Below the pieces are notes generated by a model. It was not told where the DNA came from, ran no database searches, and saw only the letters and a list, made by a program, of their open reading frames with translations. From Rhynchonema sp. JSB1_4 (taxonomy: Eukaryota > Nematoda > Chromadorea > Monhysterida > Xyalidae): DNA of 64,000 bases. The translations under genes were made by a program, and so were the position numbers. Every line of letters starts with the position of its first letter. Position 1 is the stretch's first letter. The stretch covers positions 62,001-126,000 of the forward strand of contig JASAMV010005235.1 in NCBI GenBank assembly GCA_030248065.1. Reading direction: 5' to 3'. Shown here in pieces: positions 23,682-35,264 of the stretch.

Positions 23682-24419
23682 TTTTTTTGGAAAAGATGTT
23701 CACAACAAAGAAACCTCAATCCAGGCCGAAAATTCCAACGTAACTCACTTGTCCAGCGATGCAGCAGGACTCGTTTCATCTTGCTGGTTTTTGAAAATGG
23801 CTCATTTTGCACTAGATGTTTATATCTGAGGAGAATTGGCTCTGACCTTGGAAATAAAAATAAATATACAATTTTATGGCACAGCGGGCAGTCTTTGAAT
23901 CAAAACACAACAACGGGTATGAATATAATATCACGACACGTTGCACATGCGCAATTTTAATCGATTTATTCTGCCTTTTTATCTTATAACTGCGCGCAAA
24001 GGTCTGGATTTTGCGCGCCGTTACGTGCATTATGTGCATACTGTATGTGAAAATCTGGGTCAAGATCTCTCTGCCTTGGGTCGGAATTTATCAGTCAATC
24101 AACATTTTCTCATAAACATAAATCCGCCTTGCAGCAATGGCGTCGCTCATGTTTTGTTTTATGCTCCATAACGCAATAAAACTTCAAAACAAACCGGCGT
24201 TCCAAAATTGAGCCTAAATAGCGTGAAAAATAAGTTAAGTTTAAGTCGGGCAAAAGGGACATGACGCACCCAACTAAAGAGCGTAAAGCACACACACACA
24301 CAAACCAGTTCAGCACAACACACACACAAACATTGGCTGCTGCTGCTGGCTGCTGGCTGTAACACGTGTATTTCGCGCTGCCTAGTGTCTAGTACATCTA
24401 TTACACACACCGCTGTGTC

Positions 24420-24492
24420 GGCCGCGTGGCCTAATGGATAAGGCGTCGGACTTCGGATCCGAAGATTGCGGGTTCGACTCCCGTCGTGGTCG
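24420..24492 (+). tRNA. tRNA-Arg (anticodon TCG)
   Basis: 73 nt fold as a canonical tRNA. The acceptor GGCCGCG pairs with CGTGGTC; box A is TGGCCTAATGG. The anticodon stem TCGGA/TCCGA encloses loop CTTCGGA with anticodon TCG. The T-arm GCGGGTTCGACTCCCGT contains box B GGTTCGACTCC. The discriminator base is G, and no CCA is encoded, as expected for a eukaryote. Nothing suggests an intron. Confidence 0.95.
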
Positions 24493-24672
24493 AAAATGTT
24501 TTGCGTTTTTTCGCGTTGGTTCGTTGCGCAATAAGTTAGCTGATGTTTCTCCTCAATAAAATGTTGTGCTTTGCGCTTTTATTGTGTAAAAATATCGTAT
24601 TTTCATTGTATTTTCTCATGGACAATTTAGGATGCGCAAGGATAGAGGTGGGCTTTCAGTAATTTATTCTTG

Positions 24673-24890
24673 GGTAATATTTTCGAAACGGTGTAAAGGT
24701 CAGTTGGGTGTAAAGGTCGGTGGAAAGCTCGGTCGACAGCTCAGTGTGATAGACCTCGGTGTAAACTTGAAACATTCCACGTTAATAACTGGCAATGTTT
24801 CACGTTTACACCGAGCTTTCGACCGAACTTTACGCCGACCTTTACGCCTAACTGACCTTTACACCGTTTCGAAAATTCCACCCAAAGTTG
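24673..24890. mobile_element. Foldback MITE, TTTCGAAACGGTGTAAAGG family
   Basis: Inverted ends of about 70 bp: TATTTTCGAAACGGTGTAAA at the left and TTTACACCGTTTCGAAAATT at the right. Other copies are at 7,027-7,647, 32,288-32,690 (expanded), 36,651-36,877, 49,870-50,096 and 61,259-61,472, with a fragment at 3,148-3,246. It carries no coding sequence. Confidence 0.85.
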
Positions 24891-24917
24891 TTGAACGGCC
24901 AAATGGTATTCCAGTTG

Positions 24918-26128
24918 TGTACAGTGCTGGCCAAAAGTTTTTAGAATTTTGCCCTGTGGTCAGAAATGTGTCCGGCTGCTGCACGCAGTACAGCTGAGCG
25001 AGATCTGTGTGGCATGGATGTGCAGGGCAGTGTACCTGCCACACATTAGTCCAACATCAACCACCAATCTCTGATCCCTCGGGGGCTGGATGCTCAGGAG
25101 GGACTTTGGTCCAAATTTGGGGCTGGCCAAAAGTTTTTAGAATTTTGCCCTGTGGTCAGAAATGTGTCCGGCTGCTGCACGCAGTACAGTTTAGCGAGAT
25201 CCGTGTGGCATGGATGTGCAGGACAGTGTACCTGCCACACATTAGTCCAACATCAACCACCGATCTCTGATCCCTCGGGGGCTGGATGCTCAGGAGGGAC
25301 TTTGGTCCAAATTTGGGGCTGGCCAAAAGTTTTTAGAATTTTGCCCTGTGGTCAGAAATGTGTCCGGCTGCTGCACGCAGTACAGCTGAGCGAGATCTGT
25401 GTGGCATGGATGTGCAGGGCAGTGTACCTGCCACACATTAGTCCAACATCAACCACCGATCTCTGATCCCTCGGGGGCTGGATGCTCAGGAGGGACTTTG
25501 GTCCAAATTTGGGGCTGGCCAAAAGTTTTTAGAATTTTGCCCTGTGGTCAGAAATGTGTCCGGCTGCTGCACGCAGTACAGTTTAGCGAGATCCGTGTGG
25601 CATGGATGTGCAGGACAGTGTACCTGCCACACATTAGTCCAACATCAACCACCGATCTCTGATCCCTCGGGGGCTGGATGCTCAGGAGGGACTTTGGTCC
25701 AAATTTGGGGCTGGCCAAAAGTTTTTAGAATTTTGCCCTGTGGTCAGAAATGTGTCCGGCTGCTGCACGCAGTACAGTTTAGCGAGATCCGTGTGGCATG
25801 GATGTGCAGGACAGTGTACCTGCCACACATTAGTCCAACATCAACCACCGATCTCTGATCCCTCGGGGGCTGGATGCTCAGGAGGGACTTTGGTCCAAAT
25901 TTGGGGCTGGCCAAAAGTTTTTAGAATTTTGCCCTGTGGTCAGAAATGTGTCCGGCTGCTGCACGCAGTACAGTTTAGCGAGATCCGTGTGGCATGGATG
26001 TGCAGGACAGTGTACCTGCCACACATTAGTCCAACATCAACCACCGATCTCTGATCCCTCGGGGGCTGGATGCTCAGGAGGGACTTTGGTCCAAATTTGG
26101 GGCTGGCCAAAAGTTTTTAGAATTTTTC
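24918..26128. repeat. 196-bp tandem satellite (about 6 units) beginning in a Tc1-like terminus
   Basis: The word GGCCAAAAGTTTTTAGAA recurs at about 24,930, 25,126, 25,322, 25,518, 25,714, 25,910 and 26,106, a constant period of 196 bp. Units are nearly identical; the first and third carry CAGCTGAGCGAGATCTG where the others have CAGTTTAGCGAGATCCG. The array opens with TACAGTGCTGGCCAAAAG, which closely resembles Tc1-family terminal inverted repeats (established knowledge). The overlapping 87-104-residue open frames are repeats of one another and are not genes. Confidence 0.92.
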
Positions 26129-26199
26129 AGTTTTCGCGTTTACTTCGTCATAGTCGGTCCCATAAGAGTCCTTTATGATTGGAAAGCATATTAGTGGCG

Positions 26200-26500
26200 T
26201 CAGAAACTGTCGTTTTGCCAGTTTGCCTAGTTTGAGTCCAACTGGTCACACCGCGGTCCGGTACCGTTCCTGTCTCTGGTGACCGCGGTGTTCCAAAGAT
26301 TTCGCAGTAAGTGACGACAGCTGAAAAACTGTTATTGAAACAGTGCCGTCCTAGACTGCTTATTTGGGGGTTTTTAATCAGTGTCAAGATAAGTCAGCGC
26401 ATAAATGATCTATTGGGCACATAACCGATGTCACCGCGGTCTAGGTCACGGCATCGGTGAGAACAAAAAGTGGTCACAGGGAGTGGCTGGCAGACCAAAA
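26200..26500. repeat. Inverted GGTCACCGCGG words; otherwise no feature
   Basis: TGGTCACACCGCGGTCCGG, GGTGACCGCGGTG and ATGTCACCGCGGTCTAGG occur within 250 bp in both orientations, suggesting a small degraded inverted repeat. At 26,517-26,560 TTCATTAATTGA is repeated four times. No coding is supported. Confidence 0.4.
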
Positions 26501-26766
26501 GGTGCATAATTGTGTTGATTCATTAATTGATTCATTAATTGATTCATTCATTAATTGTATCTCATAAGGACAATATTGACCAAAAGTCCGATTATATTCA
26601 AAAAACAAACCCAGGCCTGACTGAACGGAAAGGAATAAACTTCATCCAAACCATCTTGCCGCCACTTGCTGCTCTGACAACCGGTTGTAAAGTAAACCTG
26701 AAGCTAAACATTTGGACGTTGAGCAAACAATGCTGTTTGGGGAAGCTTTCCAGACAACTAGCGAAG

Positions 26767-26880
26767 AAAATGTTTTTACCCCTTGCATTGTTGTGGCTAA
26801 ATTGTGTCTCACCCCCTGCCCACGTTTTCGTCGACGATGATTCGGTGGTTCTCACTCCACTCGTTTCGAATAGGCCTGTG
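26767..26880 (+). CDS. Possible signal-peptide exon, unassigned
   Basis: An ATG at about 26,769 opens MFLPLALLWLNCVSPPAHV, which looks like a secretory signal, followed by an acidic segment. Downstream pieces that could be exons are 27,150-27,230 (AYAFYEHGQRNCDGW) and 27,530-27,710 (VLKEAITSRILQSQQG...), but phases could not be joined and no family is recognised. It may belong to an independent small secreted protein or be spurious. Confidence 0.2.
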
Positions 26881-27901
26881 ATTATGCTCCTTAATTTGTT
26901 TTCACTCAAGTTTCACGGAATAAGAGTCATATGTACAAAAAATCAAGCCGCTCATCCAGTAAGTCTGGACACGATGCAACAGCACATCATCAATTTACCT
27001 CGAGAATCGTGCTGAACGTATTCTAAGGCGCCCATCCGCGCACAGAAGCCACAGTGCAATTGGGCAACAGCGAGCGGCAACCTCGCATATTTACCAGACG
27101 ATGCTTCTTGATGTCAACTGGAATCTTTATATGTCTTGAAAAGTTTCAGACTTCAGATGAAATCAATGCATATGCCTTTTATGAGCATGGGCAGAGAAAC
27201 TGCGATGGATGGATTCATATGGCGTGAAAAATGCTTGCATCACGTGGAGAACAAATTCGACCAACATCAAAAATGAGGCTATTCCACGCAAAAACTATGG
27301 ATTACTACGTATATATACATAGTTTGAGTGTTGTTGCATATCGGACAACTAAAAATCGGAATCGGGTACAGTTCTTCTTCAACATTGCGCTTTTTGTATC
27401 TATGATGGTTACCGTGATTCAATTGTTTGGTTTGATTTCAGCTAATATGTATCTGACACCCTAACCATGTTCCAATTATCATGATCTTTTTTCCCGCTCA
27501 CGGTGCCGTGCTGGTTCGTAAAAACCTTAAGAGTTCTTAAAGAAGCAATCACCAGCAGAATCCTACAAAGCCAACAGGGAATTCACAGCTCCGAAGAAAA
27601 TAAAATAGAAACGGCGCCTGTGGACTTGTATTGCACGCCATTGATCCAAAATGAATTCGCAAAGGGCTACTCCCGATGTGTGAAGTCTGCTTCCATGCAA
27701 AGATTCCATGTATGATCATCGACAGCATGATAATATGAAAGCAGAAAGAAAACTAATTAATAAAGCATAGACGTGGAGTAGCAAGGAATTGCTTTTCAGC
27801 GAGACTTGTTATACCATTTGTGAAATTCTTATTTTCTGTAATTAAGTCTCAGACAACGCGTTCCCGTCACTAAAGCTAGCCAACGAAACAACTTCAAGAG
27901 A

Positions 27902-30900
27902 ATGTCTCTAAATCTCATAAAGAGCCGATTTTCTCTTATTTTGGTTGTTTCCTTCACAATAATTGATCCAAGTTTGTGCACGGTTGACAACTCTTCACTC
28001 GCCTTCAACATTACGAGACTCTTGGGCACTCTGCTGGATGGATACGATGCCAAACTCCGACCGGGATATGACGAAGGTCCGATATGTGAAAGTCGTAAAC
28101 CATCAATGTGCAGTGCGCGTTGCGATTATAATCAGTAAACTTTTTTCAAATATAAAAAACGTCCAGTGACTTACAGAATACCGATAGCTCCAGGTTTGAT
28201 CCTGCCAGCCTGTCTTTACGGGAAAATTATTGGTTGAATTTTCACTTTAAGAGCGCTCCCTGATCGTTATCATCGACCAGAGCGTGCGAAGTATGGGACC
28301 AGTGCTCGAGAAAACTGAGGTTAGGATACCTTACTATTAAACTCGTTTTTCAAAAAAATATGAACGAAAATAAAAAGTTGGTCATGCGAGTTGGTTTTGT
28401 GGACTCGTGCAAACGCGTGACGCGTGCAGGGCTTTAGCGATTTCGACCAGAAGTCTAAGACCGCGGCTGCCTGGGTCTCCTCAGTTACATGGACAGCCAG
28501 TGACCAGCCGCAAAGACCGATGGTATATACTGTACGTATAAAGAGAGTAGTTTCAGAGCGAGTCTAATATACATACATAGTAGTCTTGGTGAAAACACCG
28601 TCACACTCGTGTTAGGGCGGACTTAGGTTGAACACGGAACACGGAAATAATTTACATACAAACCAGTTTCATGGATTTCCGTGTCATGGAAATATTTCCG
28701 TGTTCCGTGTTCCGTGACAAAATTTTGAAAATCACGGAACACGGAAATATTCCCGTTCCCGTCCCGACAAATTAAATATCAAAACCGAAAAATTTCCTCT
28801 TTCCTAAACTCACCCTCCCCAACAAAAAAAATAATAAATACTATCTATAAAAACAAAGAGAAACTAGTCGTCCTAAACAAACCCTCCTATAGAGCACGCA
28901 TCGGTAAAAATCACAAAAACAAAAAAAAATAACCAAATGCTAATATATTTTCTTACATATCCACAATATCCCACTAATAACAAATATAAAACAAAACCAC
29001 CTCAAGAACACAAACACACAACCTCTCGCACCGCCCCATATCAAACTCCCCCACCACTCCACAGAACGAACCTCCACAAAAAGAAAAAAAAAAAAACCCC
29101 CCTACAAACGTTGAAACGTGTTAACTGGCATCAAAAAAGTATGCTGATGCGAAGTAACGTTGTTTTTTGATTTCGGATCATCGGTTTATCGTAGCCGCGT
29201 CAGGTCCGACACTGATTTTCCGATTCCGACAGTGAAGTTAACACATCTTGAGCCTGGGCCCTAATGGACAGTGGTGAAATTTATAGTTCTAGTCTAACCT
29301 ATAAATGGAAGACGAATGCAAGCCCACCGATCGCCAAAGGTTGATATTGCTATTGGTTGCACAATGACTTTATAAGAATTGGTCAAATTTTTTTCCTGAA
29401 TCGTAAAGAGGGAAAGTGACGGGGTGGTGACGTTGCGTTGCGAGATCGCACACAAATCATGCAGTAAAGAGAATGTTTCGGACCTGGGGCAACGTGGTTG
29501 ATCTGCTGGATTATTTTCAGGTGAAAATGTTTTGTGAGATTCACAAATAGCACAGTGGTTAAGAGTGACTGAACTTGAAAATCAGGATAGATTTGATGAA
29601 TTCTTATATGGTCATTGTGCGACCAATATCAACCATAACCAATATTTTCATTGCCGACTCACGATCCGGACTCGCTGCTCGATGAACTTTCGCCGTTTCC
29701 CAGTTGACCGTCAGATCTGTTCACTCGAGTTCGGTTCGCTCGGTTACAGTGGCATCGACATTCAGTACCACTGGTCAATGGCCACACTGAACGGGTTGGA
29801 GGGCGAGCGGACTAGTGCTGATGATCAATGGGCACTCGCGCAGTACAAGGTGACACAAAAAGATTATGGACATTGTACTAAATTCAAGAATAAAAACCAA
29901 CAAGTTTAAACACACCTTGGAATATTTACCTAAATCGAGGAATGCATTCATAATTTTCAGGTGATCGGAGTCGACGTGTACGATAGAAACATCACTGATG
30001 AGCGGGGGCCACAGTTTGGTAAGGGCGTATGTACACATTGCGATCGACTGGTCTGAACAATCTTTCAACTTTAATAACAGTATAATTTGCCAACAAGATG
30101 ATTTACAATAACTGTTTCTAAATTATACCACACTGTAACCGAAAAAAACGGTATCCTAGCCGCAGAATGCCAAAAAACCAAGGATTGCCAGTGCGCGCAT
30201 AGTGCACTCGTCCCCTACATGATCTGAAGTTGTTGACATGTTGAGTCATATAGTGGTGTACAACAAATTACAGTCATGGAAATAGCTAAAACTGAAATTA
30301 AGTGCGACATCCCGTTTAGATCTCTGTATATTTCTGCAGACGACCTCTCCATCGCAGTCGTTTCGTTCGTACTCGAGCGTCAGATCGGCTACTACTTGCT
30401 GCAGATCTTCTTTCCCAGCTTCCTCATCGTCGTCCTGTCCTGGGTCTCATTCTGGATCGACAAAGACGCACCGCCGGCACGCACTGCACTCGGTGAGGCG
30501 CTCATGCATGATATGATTTGATGCGCCTGCTTTGTGGAACATCGCAGAGTTGTGTTTTGGCGTTGCTCTGAGCTTTCGGTGCCTTGCAGGACCAGTCTCT
30601 CGACGGACATATATGTAGTCTTTCATTTTATTCTCGGTCCAAACAAAGTATACAGCAAACGTTTCATCGCAACAGCAGCCATCAAGTCACACGCATGTTT
30701 CGAGCCACGGTTGTCGACCTGTTGGTTATCATCCACGACGACGACTGCTGTTTTCAAGGCGTTGAAACATTTTCTGCACACCGCCGCCTCTGGACTGTTA
30801 TAAAACGGAAAGACTATACATACCCTTCCAGAATAGGCGCGGGAACATTTGACTTCTTGGTTATTAGATGTAGGAACAGAACAAATTCAGCGTGATCGCA

Positions 30901-33258
30901 TATACAGTGACTTCTTTGAACTCACATCGATTTCAAACGAATGTAATTTCTCGGCCAGCGTGAACGTATGCTTTGTGGACACAGCGACTGTGAAAACATT
31001 CACGTCGGCCCAAAACTTGGGGAGTCAGAAATTTTTGAAAACTCTTTTAAAATAATAAAACATTCAAAAACGTCATGAAGCCAGAGGCAGGATTCGATTC
31101 GCTGTCCGATCACCAAATTTGATACGGTTTATTATGAAAATGAACTTCCGGTCCACCCTTTGCTGTGCAGGTGTGCTCACCGTGCTCAACATCACCACGA
31201 TCGGCACTGGTCATCGCGATTCGTTGCCGAAAGTCAGCTACAGCACGGCGCTCGACATTTACATTGTTGGCTGTTTCGTGTTCGTGTTCGCTGCCGTTGT
31301 CGAGTACGCCATGATCAATTTCACTGATTACGTACAGCAGGTACACGTTTGAGTTGTATCGTGCTGTATAAAATTGCAGTCTACGATTTTTGTTACTAAT
31401 TTCGAGTATATGGCGCGGACGTGGCGTGTTGGTCGAAAAAACTTTAGCCTGAAAGCGAAATGATACGAAAGTGCGTAGCAATCGATCATGGAGTAAACAT
31501 GAGTTAGACGACTTATGCTCTGGACAACAGTTTCGGGAGGAACGTTTCAAACCCGTTGCCTGATCGGTAAGGCGCACGCAACTGGCGCAGCCATCCGTTT
31601 CGTAGTATTTCGCAAATCACAAAAACTCCTGCCTGTTTGGTTGAGTGCCTGGCAGTATAACGTGACCGCTGCAGCTAATACGGACGCATGGTGTCCTTTG
31701 CGGACCAGGCAACGCATTTGAAAAGTTTCTCCCAAGAGAATTGTCAGAGCACACGTACTCTGATGTCACGTGACCACACAACGATCCACGCCGACGATGA
31801 CCGGATGCACCATCCAGCCAGCGAAAACAGCCGGCCACCTGTAACGCCGTTAATCGGTTGTGGACTTTTCTGAATTTCAGAATCGTCCCCTGGTGTCTAC
31901 CGACGGTTACCCGAGTCCGCCCAAACGACGCAAGAAGACAAAGCAGAAACGGACGGCCAATTACTTTCCCGAAATCGACGAAGCAGATGTGACATGCAAC
32001 TACAGTTGGTGCAATTGGGGGCCAGATAAGAAACAAAATACAGTACCAGCTGCAACTTTGGGTGAATTCTGCCTTTGCGCGTGCAGCACGCGTGCGTACG
32101 CAGGCACGCCTTTGACGCCTGCACACACATACAGTAAGTGTAGGAGGCCGAATGCACCACATGCACCGCGTACACGGTGCTAAAAAGGTCAAAGGCGTGC
32201 ACGCGGTGCACGCGTACGCACGCGTGCGTATGCGTGCCCTGCGCGTGCACCGCTGGGTGGTTTATACATTGTGCACGCAGGCGTCAAAGGGTGATATTTT
32301 CGAAACGGTGTAAAGGTCAGTTGGATGTAAAGGTCGGTGGAAAGCTCGGTCAACAGAAGTTAAAAAACCGGAAAAAAAAAACACTCATAATAACAGGCAA
32401 TGTTTCACGTTAACAGCCGTCGCCGCAGCTTTCGACCAACTTTCACCGACCTCGCCCACTACCTCCCGTCGAAAATTCGACAAAGCTCAGTGTGATAAAC
32501 AGACCTCAAAAATACGCCGGTGTACACCCAAAAAAAAAAAAAAGAACATGATCAAACATTCCACGTTAATAACAGGCAATGTTTCACGTTAACACCGAGC
32601 TACGCCGACCGAGCTTTCGACCGAACTTTACACCGACCTTTACGCCCAACTGACCTATACGCACGCGTGCTGCACGCGTACGTGCAGAATTCACCCAACG
32701 TTGCAGCTGCGGTACTGTAACACAATCCTTTTTTTCAATTCTGGGCATTTTAATTAAAATCAATCATCAAACGGGATCACTGAGGTAATCACAGTATCAC
32801 CGAACGACCAACAAATCTGGGCAAGGCAAAAGAAAGCAAATCAGTATCACTGAATTTCACCAAGCGCCAAAAAAAGAGTTTCTTGCTTGTAAGTTCTCGA
32901 TTTCGCCCAGGTAGATCTTGGTCCAATGCAACTCAAAAAAAACAGAACGAGCGCTCGTCTCATTTTAGCAAGCTTCAAACTTTTGGGTGTTTGCAGTGAG
33001 TTTCTTGTTACATAAAACACTTATGCTGAATGTAGGTCCTGGGAATTTTTATTCAACTCAACATTACTTGCAGGATGGCAATGTGCGATGGGTCAAGTGC
33101 AGTGTCTGGGCGTGAGCGACAGCCGTAAAATCGACGATTTCGCCAAAGTTCTATTTCCGACCTCTTTTGGTCTGTTTTTGTCCCTTTTCTGGCTGGTGTT
33201 AATGCACACAACTGACGATGACATGGTCACCAATAACAGTGCATATGCACACGGCTGA
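27902..33258 (+). CDS. Cys-loop ligand-gated ion channel subunit, anion-type pore
   Basis: Exon 1 (from 27,902) has a signal peptide and [20 protein letters not shown], the N-terminal helix and RPG motif of Cys-loop receptors. A probable exon at 28,430-28,521 reads [20 protein letters not shown] (beta strands 1-2). The Cys-loop exon (ending 29,849) contains [20 protein letters not shown]. Exon 29,961-30,018 follows. Exon 30,340-30,492 holds TM1 ([19 protein letters not shown]) and APPARTALG. Exon 31,171-31,340 holds TM2 and TM3 ([18 protein letters not shown]). Exon 31,881-32,133 is a basic intracellular loop. Exon 33,074-33,258 holds TM4 ([19 protein letters not shown]) and the stop. Phases agree from the Cys-loop exon to the stop. 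The Pro-Ala-Arg before TM2 is the signature of chloride-conducting members (GluCl/glycine/GABA-like). The middle of the ligand-binding domain (WxPD region) was not found. Ligand unknown. Confidence 0.8.
28612..28780. mobile_element. Element with GGGCGGACTTAGGTTGAACA end and CACGGAACACGGAAAT words
   Basis: Begins GGGCGGACTTAGGTTGAACA and is rich in CACGGAACACGGAAATA and its complement. Related copies are at 33,539-34,013 (two abutting copies, the second closed by CCTAAGTCCGCCCT) and 41,884-42,056. Downstream, 28,780-29,110 is C/A-rich low-complexity sequence with no gene. Confidence 0.65.
29350..29630. mobile_element. MITE with TTGGTTGCACAATGAC ends, copy 2, touching the Cys-loop exon
   Basis: About 280 bp, nearly identical to copies at 22,634 and 35,265. 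It ends GGTCATTGTGCGACCAATA at about 29,628, roughly 20 nt before the conserved Cys-loop coding block. No AG dinucleotide occurs between the element and the conserved codons, so the acceptor would have to lie inside the element (for example AAAATCAG near 29,578-29,585). Confidence 0.8.
31508..31760. mobile_element. Diverged hairpin element, relative of 19,825-20,002
   Basis: The ends GCTCTGGACAACAGTTTCGG and TTTCTCCCAAGAGAATTGTC are inverted, and inner ACCCGTTGCCTGATCGGTAA pairs with GACCAGGCAACGCATTTG. It lies in the intron between the TM3 and intracellular-loop exons of the channel gene. Confidence 0.65.
32050..32700. repeat. CGTGCACGCGTACG-rich inverted words plus expanded foldback MITE
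   Basis: 32,080-32,290 holds repeated GCGTGCACGCG and GCGTACGCAC words in both orientations, with GTCAAAGGCGTGC and GCCTTTGACGCC inverted. 32,288-32,690 is a rearranged copy of the TTTCGAAACGGTGTAAAGG foldback element with an internal duplication. Both lie in the channel gene, overlapping the end of its loop exon. Confidence 0.6.
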
Positions 33259-33538
33259 TGTTTCACGAATTTCATGAATTATTGTTTGATGGTCTGATGC
33301 AGACGTTTTATGCAGACTGAGCCCGGACCAGACCGAACTCTAATCACAGTACTTTTCATAAAAGTTAACTGAATTTATGAATACGATAAACAGCTTTAGT
33401 TGTGATATTTTTTCTAAAAAAATGCGTTTGTGCAAATAAGATGCACCGCAGGACATTGAATAAAAAATTTGAAAGAACCACATATTTGTACTTAAACAGT
33501 TGTGCATCAAATGATTTGATGATCAAGTGACTTCATGA

Positions 33539-34013
33539 GGGCGAACTTAAGTTAAATCCGGAATCCGGAACCCGGAAATAATTTGCATGAAAAAAATGCA
33601 AAACATTTCTGGGTTCCAGAAATAATTCCGGATTCCGATTTCCGGATTCAACCTAAGGGCGGACTTAAGTTGAACACGGAAACCGGAACACGGAAATAAT
33701 TTATATACAAACCAGTTTCGCGGATTTCCGTGACACGGAAATATTTCAGTTTTTTTATTTTCACGGAACACGGAAATAATTCCGTGTCAATAGTTGCTGT
33801 TTGCGTCAACACGCGGGCTTTTTACGTCAGCATGCTGCTGGCTTTTGTCTTCATTACTGCAAAAGCACCGTTTGCGTGCCAGAACCAATTCCGCGTTCCG
33901 TGGCACGGAAATATTGCCGTGTTCCGTGATTCTCCAAAATATTAACGGAACATGGAACGCGGAAATATTTCCGTGTTCCGGTTTCCGTGTCCAACCTAAG
34001 TCCGCCCTAAGCC
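33539..34013. mobile_element. Two abutting copies of the GGGCGGACTTAAGTTGAACA element
   Basis: 33,539-33,655 starts GGGCGAACTTAAGTTAAATC and ends GATTCAACCTAAGGGCGG. 33,655-34,013 starts GGGCGGACTTAAGTTGAACA and ends TCCAACCTAAGTCCGCCCT. The bodies are filled with ACGGAAATA and TTCCGTGTTCCG words. Non-coding. Confidence 0.7.
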
Positions 34014-34077
34014 GCCCTGAGTTGCGCGTGGCGCGTGCGTCATATGTCGCCAACGCGGTCTCTTCCAAGGCTGCGTG

Positions 34078-34080
<3 letters not shown>

Positions 34081-34174
<94 letters not shown>
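34081..34174. repeat. (AT)n microsatellite
   Basis: About 94 bp of perfect AT dinucleotides. The Tyr-Ile open frames across it are artefacts. Confidence 0.98.
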
Positions 34175-34175
<1 letters not shown>

Positions 34176-35264
34176 GGGCTGATAGTCACCTTGTGCGCCG
34201 GGCCATCGGCGTCCATCGTCAGATCGGTACGCTTTTGAACACCGATGTCAATTCGGTGGACGTTGAGTTGGAGAATACGAACAGTGTGCAAACAAGTGCG
34301 TTCCAGAACTGGTCTTAAAATCGCATTGGGGCCTTTTGACCTTTCTGTTCCGAAATATTCAAGCGCGCTACCGTATCCATCTGTTGAAAACCATGAAAAC
34401 CAGGCAAACCACAGCTGCCTGATCATCAGGCAAAATGTAACTACACCAGTGCCGATTTTGTGAACAAAGTGGAATCTTTCGGCGATCATTTCAGATATAA
34501 AACGGCATTTTTGAATGGGGGTTTCTCTTGAAGAAATGATGATTGGGATGTCTATTTTATATTTTCAGCATAAAAAGAAGGTGCTGATTTCTAAAAAAAA
34601 CGGTTATTGCACCCCCTCTTTAAGTTTGGCGGTGAACTTTGTCTATGAGCTTGACGGATAGCTTCACTTTGTTTTGTGAATTCCACCCGTTGACGTCTTG
34701 GACTCTTAGCCTACTTTGCTTTTTTTATATTCGCTCAATCCATGTGATGTGACACAGCAGTTTATTCGTTTATTCTGTCGTCAGTTTCATTATTGCGCAA
34801 GTTCAGAATAGCATTGTCACACTCAACATGACGAAATCCTCACAGAATGCTGTTTGATTGGCGCATAATTCTCACTTGGCTTCGACAAAGGTTTTGGGCT
34901 ACGATCGACAAAGGTCTAAACATTGGTCAACCACCACCGGGGGCGGTTGCGCTGTCGAGAATTTGGGCCACAACAGGCAGGGACGTTTTTGGAATACTCC
35001 GTCATAGTATCATGTGAACATATGTTTTAGTTCTCGGGTTAGTAGAATCATGAAGAGATAATACATGAAAAGATGAACATTTATTCATTTACAAAATATT
35101 TGTTCAGTGGATTAGGTACAGCAATCGATCAGTGTACAGTACATCATGATATTATTATTGTGTTTAAAGCACTCGAAAAAAAAGAAGACAGAAGGAGGTC
35201 GACAGCGACATTTTAGTGCACGTTGGACGTGCTGGGTTTCAAAATGACAACAGCAACTATTAGT

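Noticed and set aside
24918..26128. Tandem array considered as a CRISPR array
   Set aside because: Units are 196 bp and nearly identical throughout with no variable spacers, and the DNA is animal.
25007..26178. Series of overlapping 87-104-residue Cys-containing open frames
   Set aside because: They repeat with the 196-bp satellite period and are identical to each other, so they reflect the tandem repeat.
33093..33275. Minus-strand 60-residue frame with a signal-peptide-like start ([17 protein letters not shown])
   Set aside because: It is the antisense shadow of the TM4 exon of the channel gene, which has strong family similarity and matching splice phase.
34040..34489. Minus-strand frame through the AT repeat, with LNVHRIDIGVQKRTDLTMDA-type text
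   Set aside because: Not recognisable, partly microsatellite, and no consistent splice phases with neighbours.
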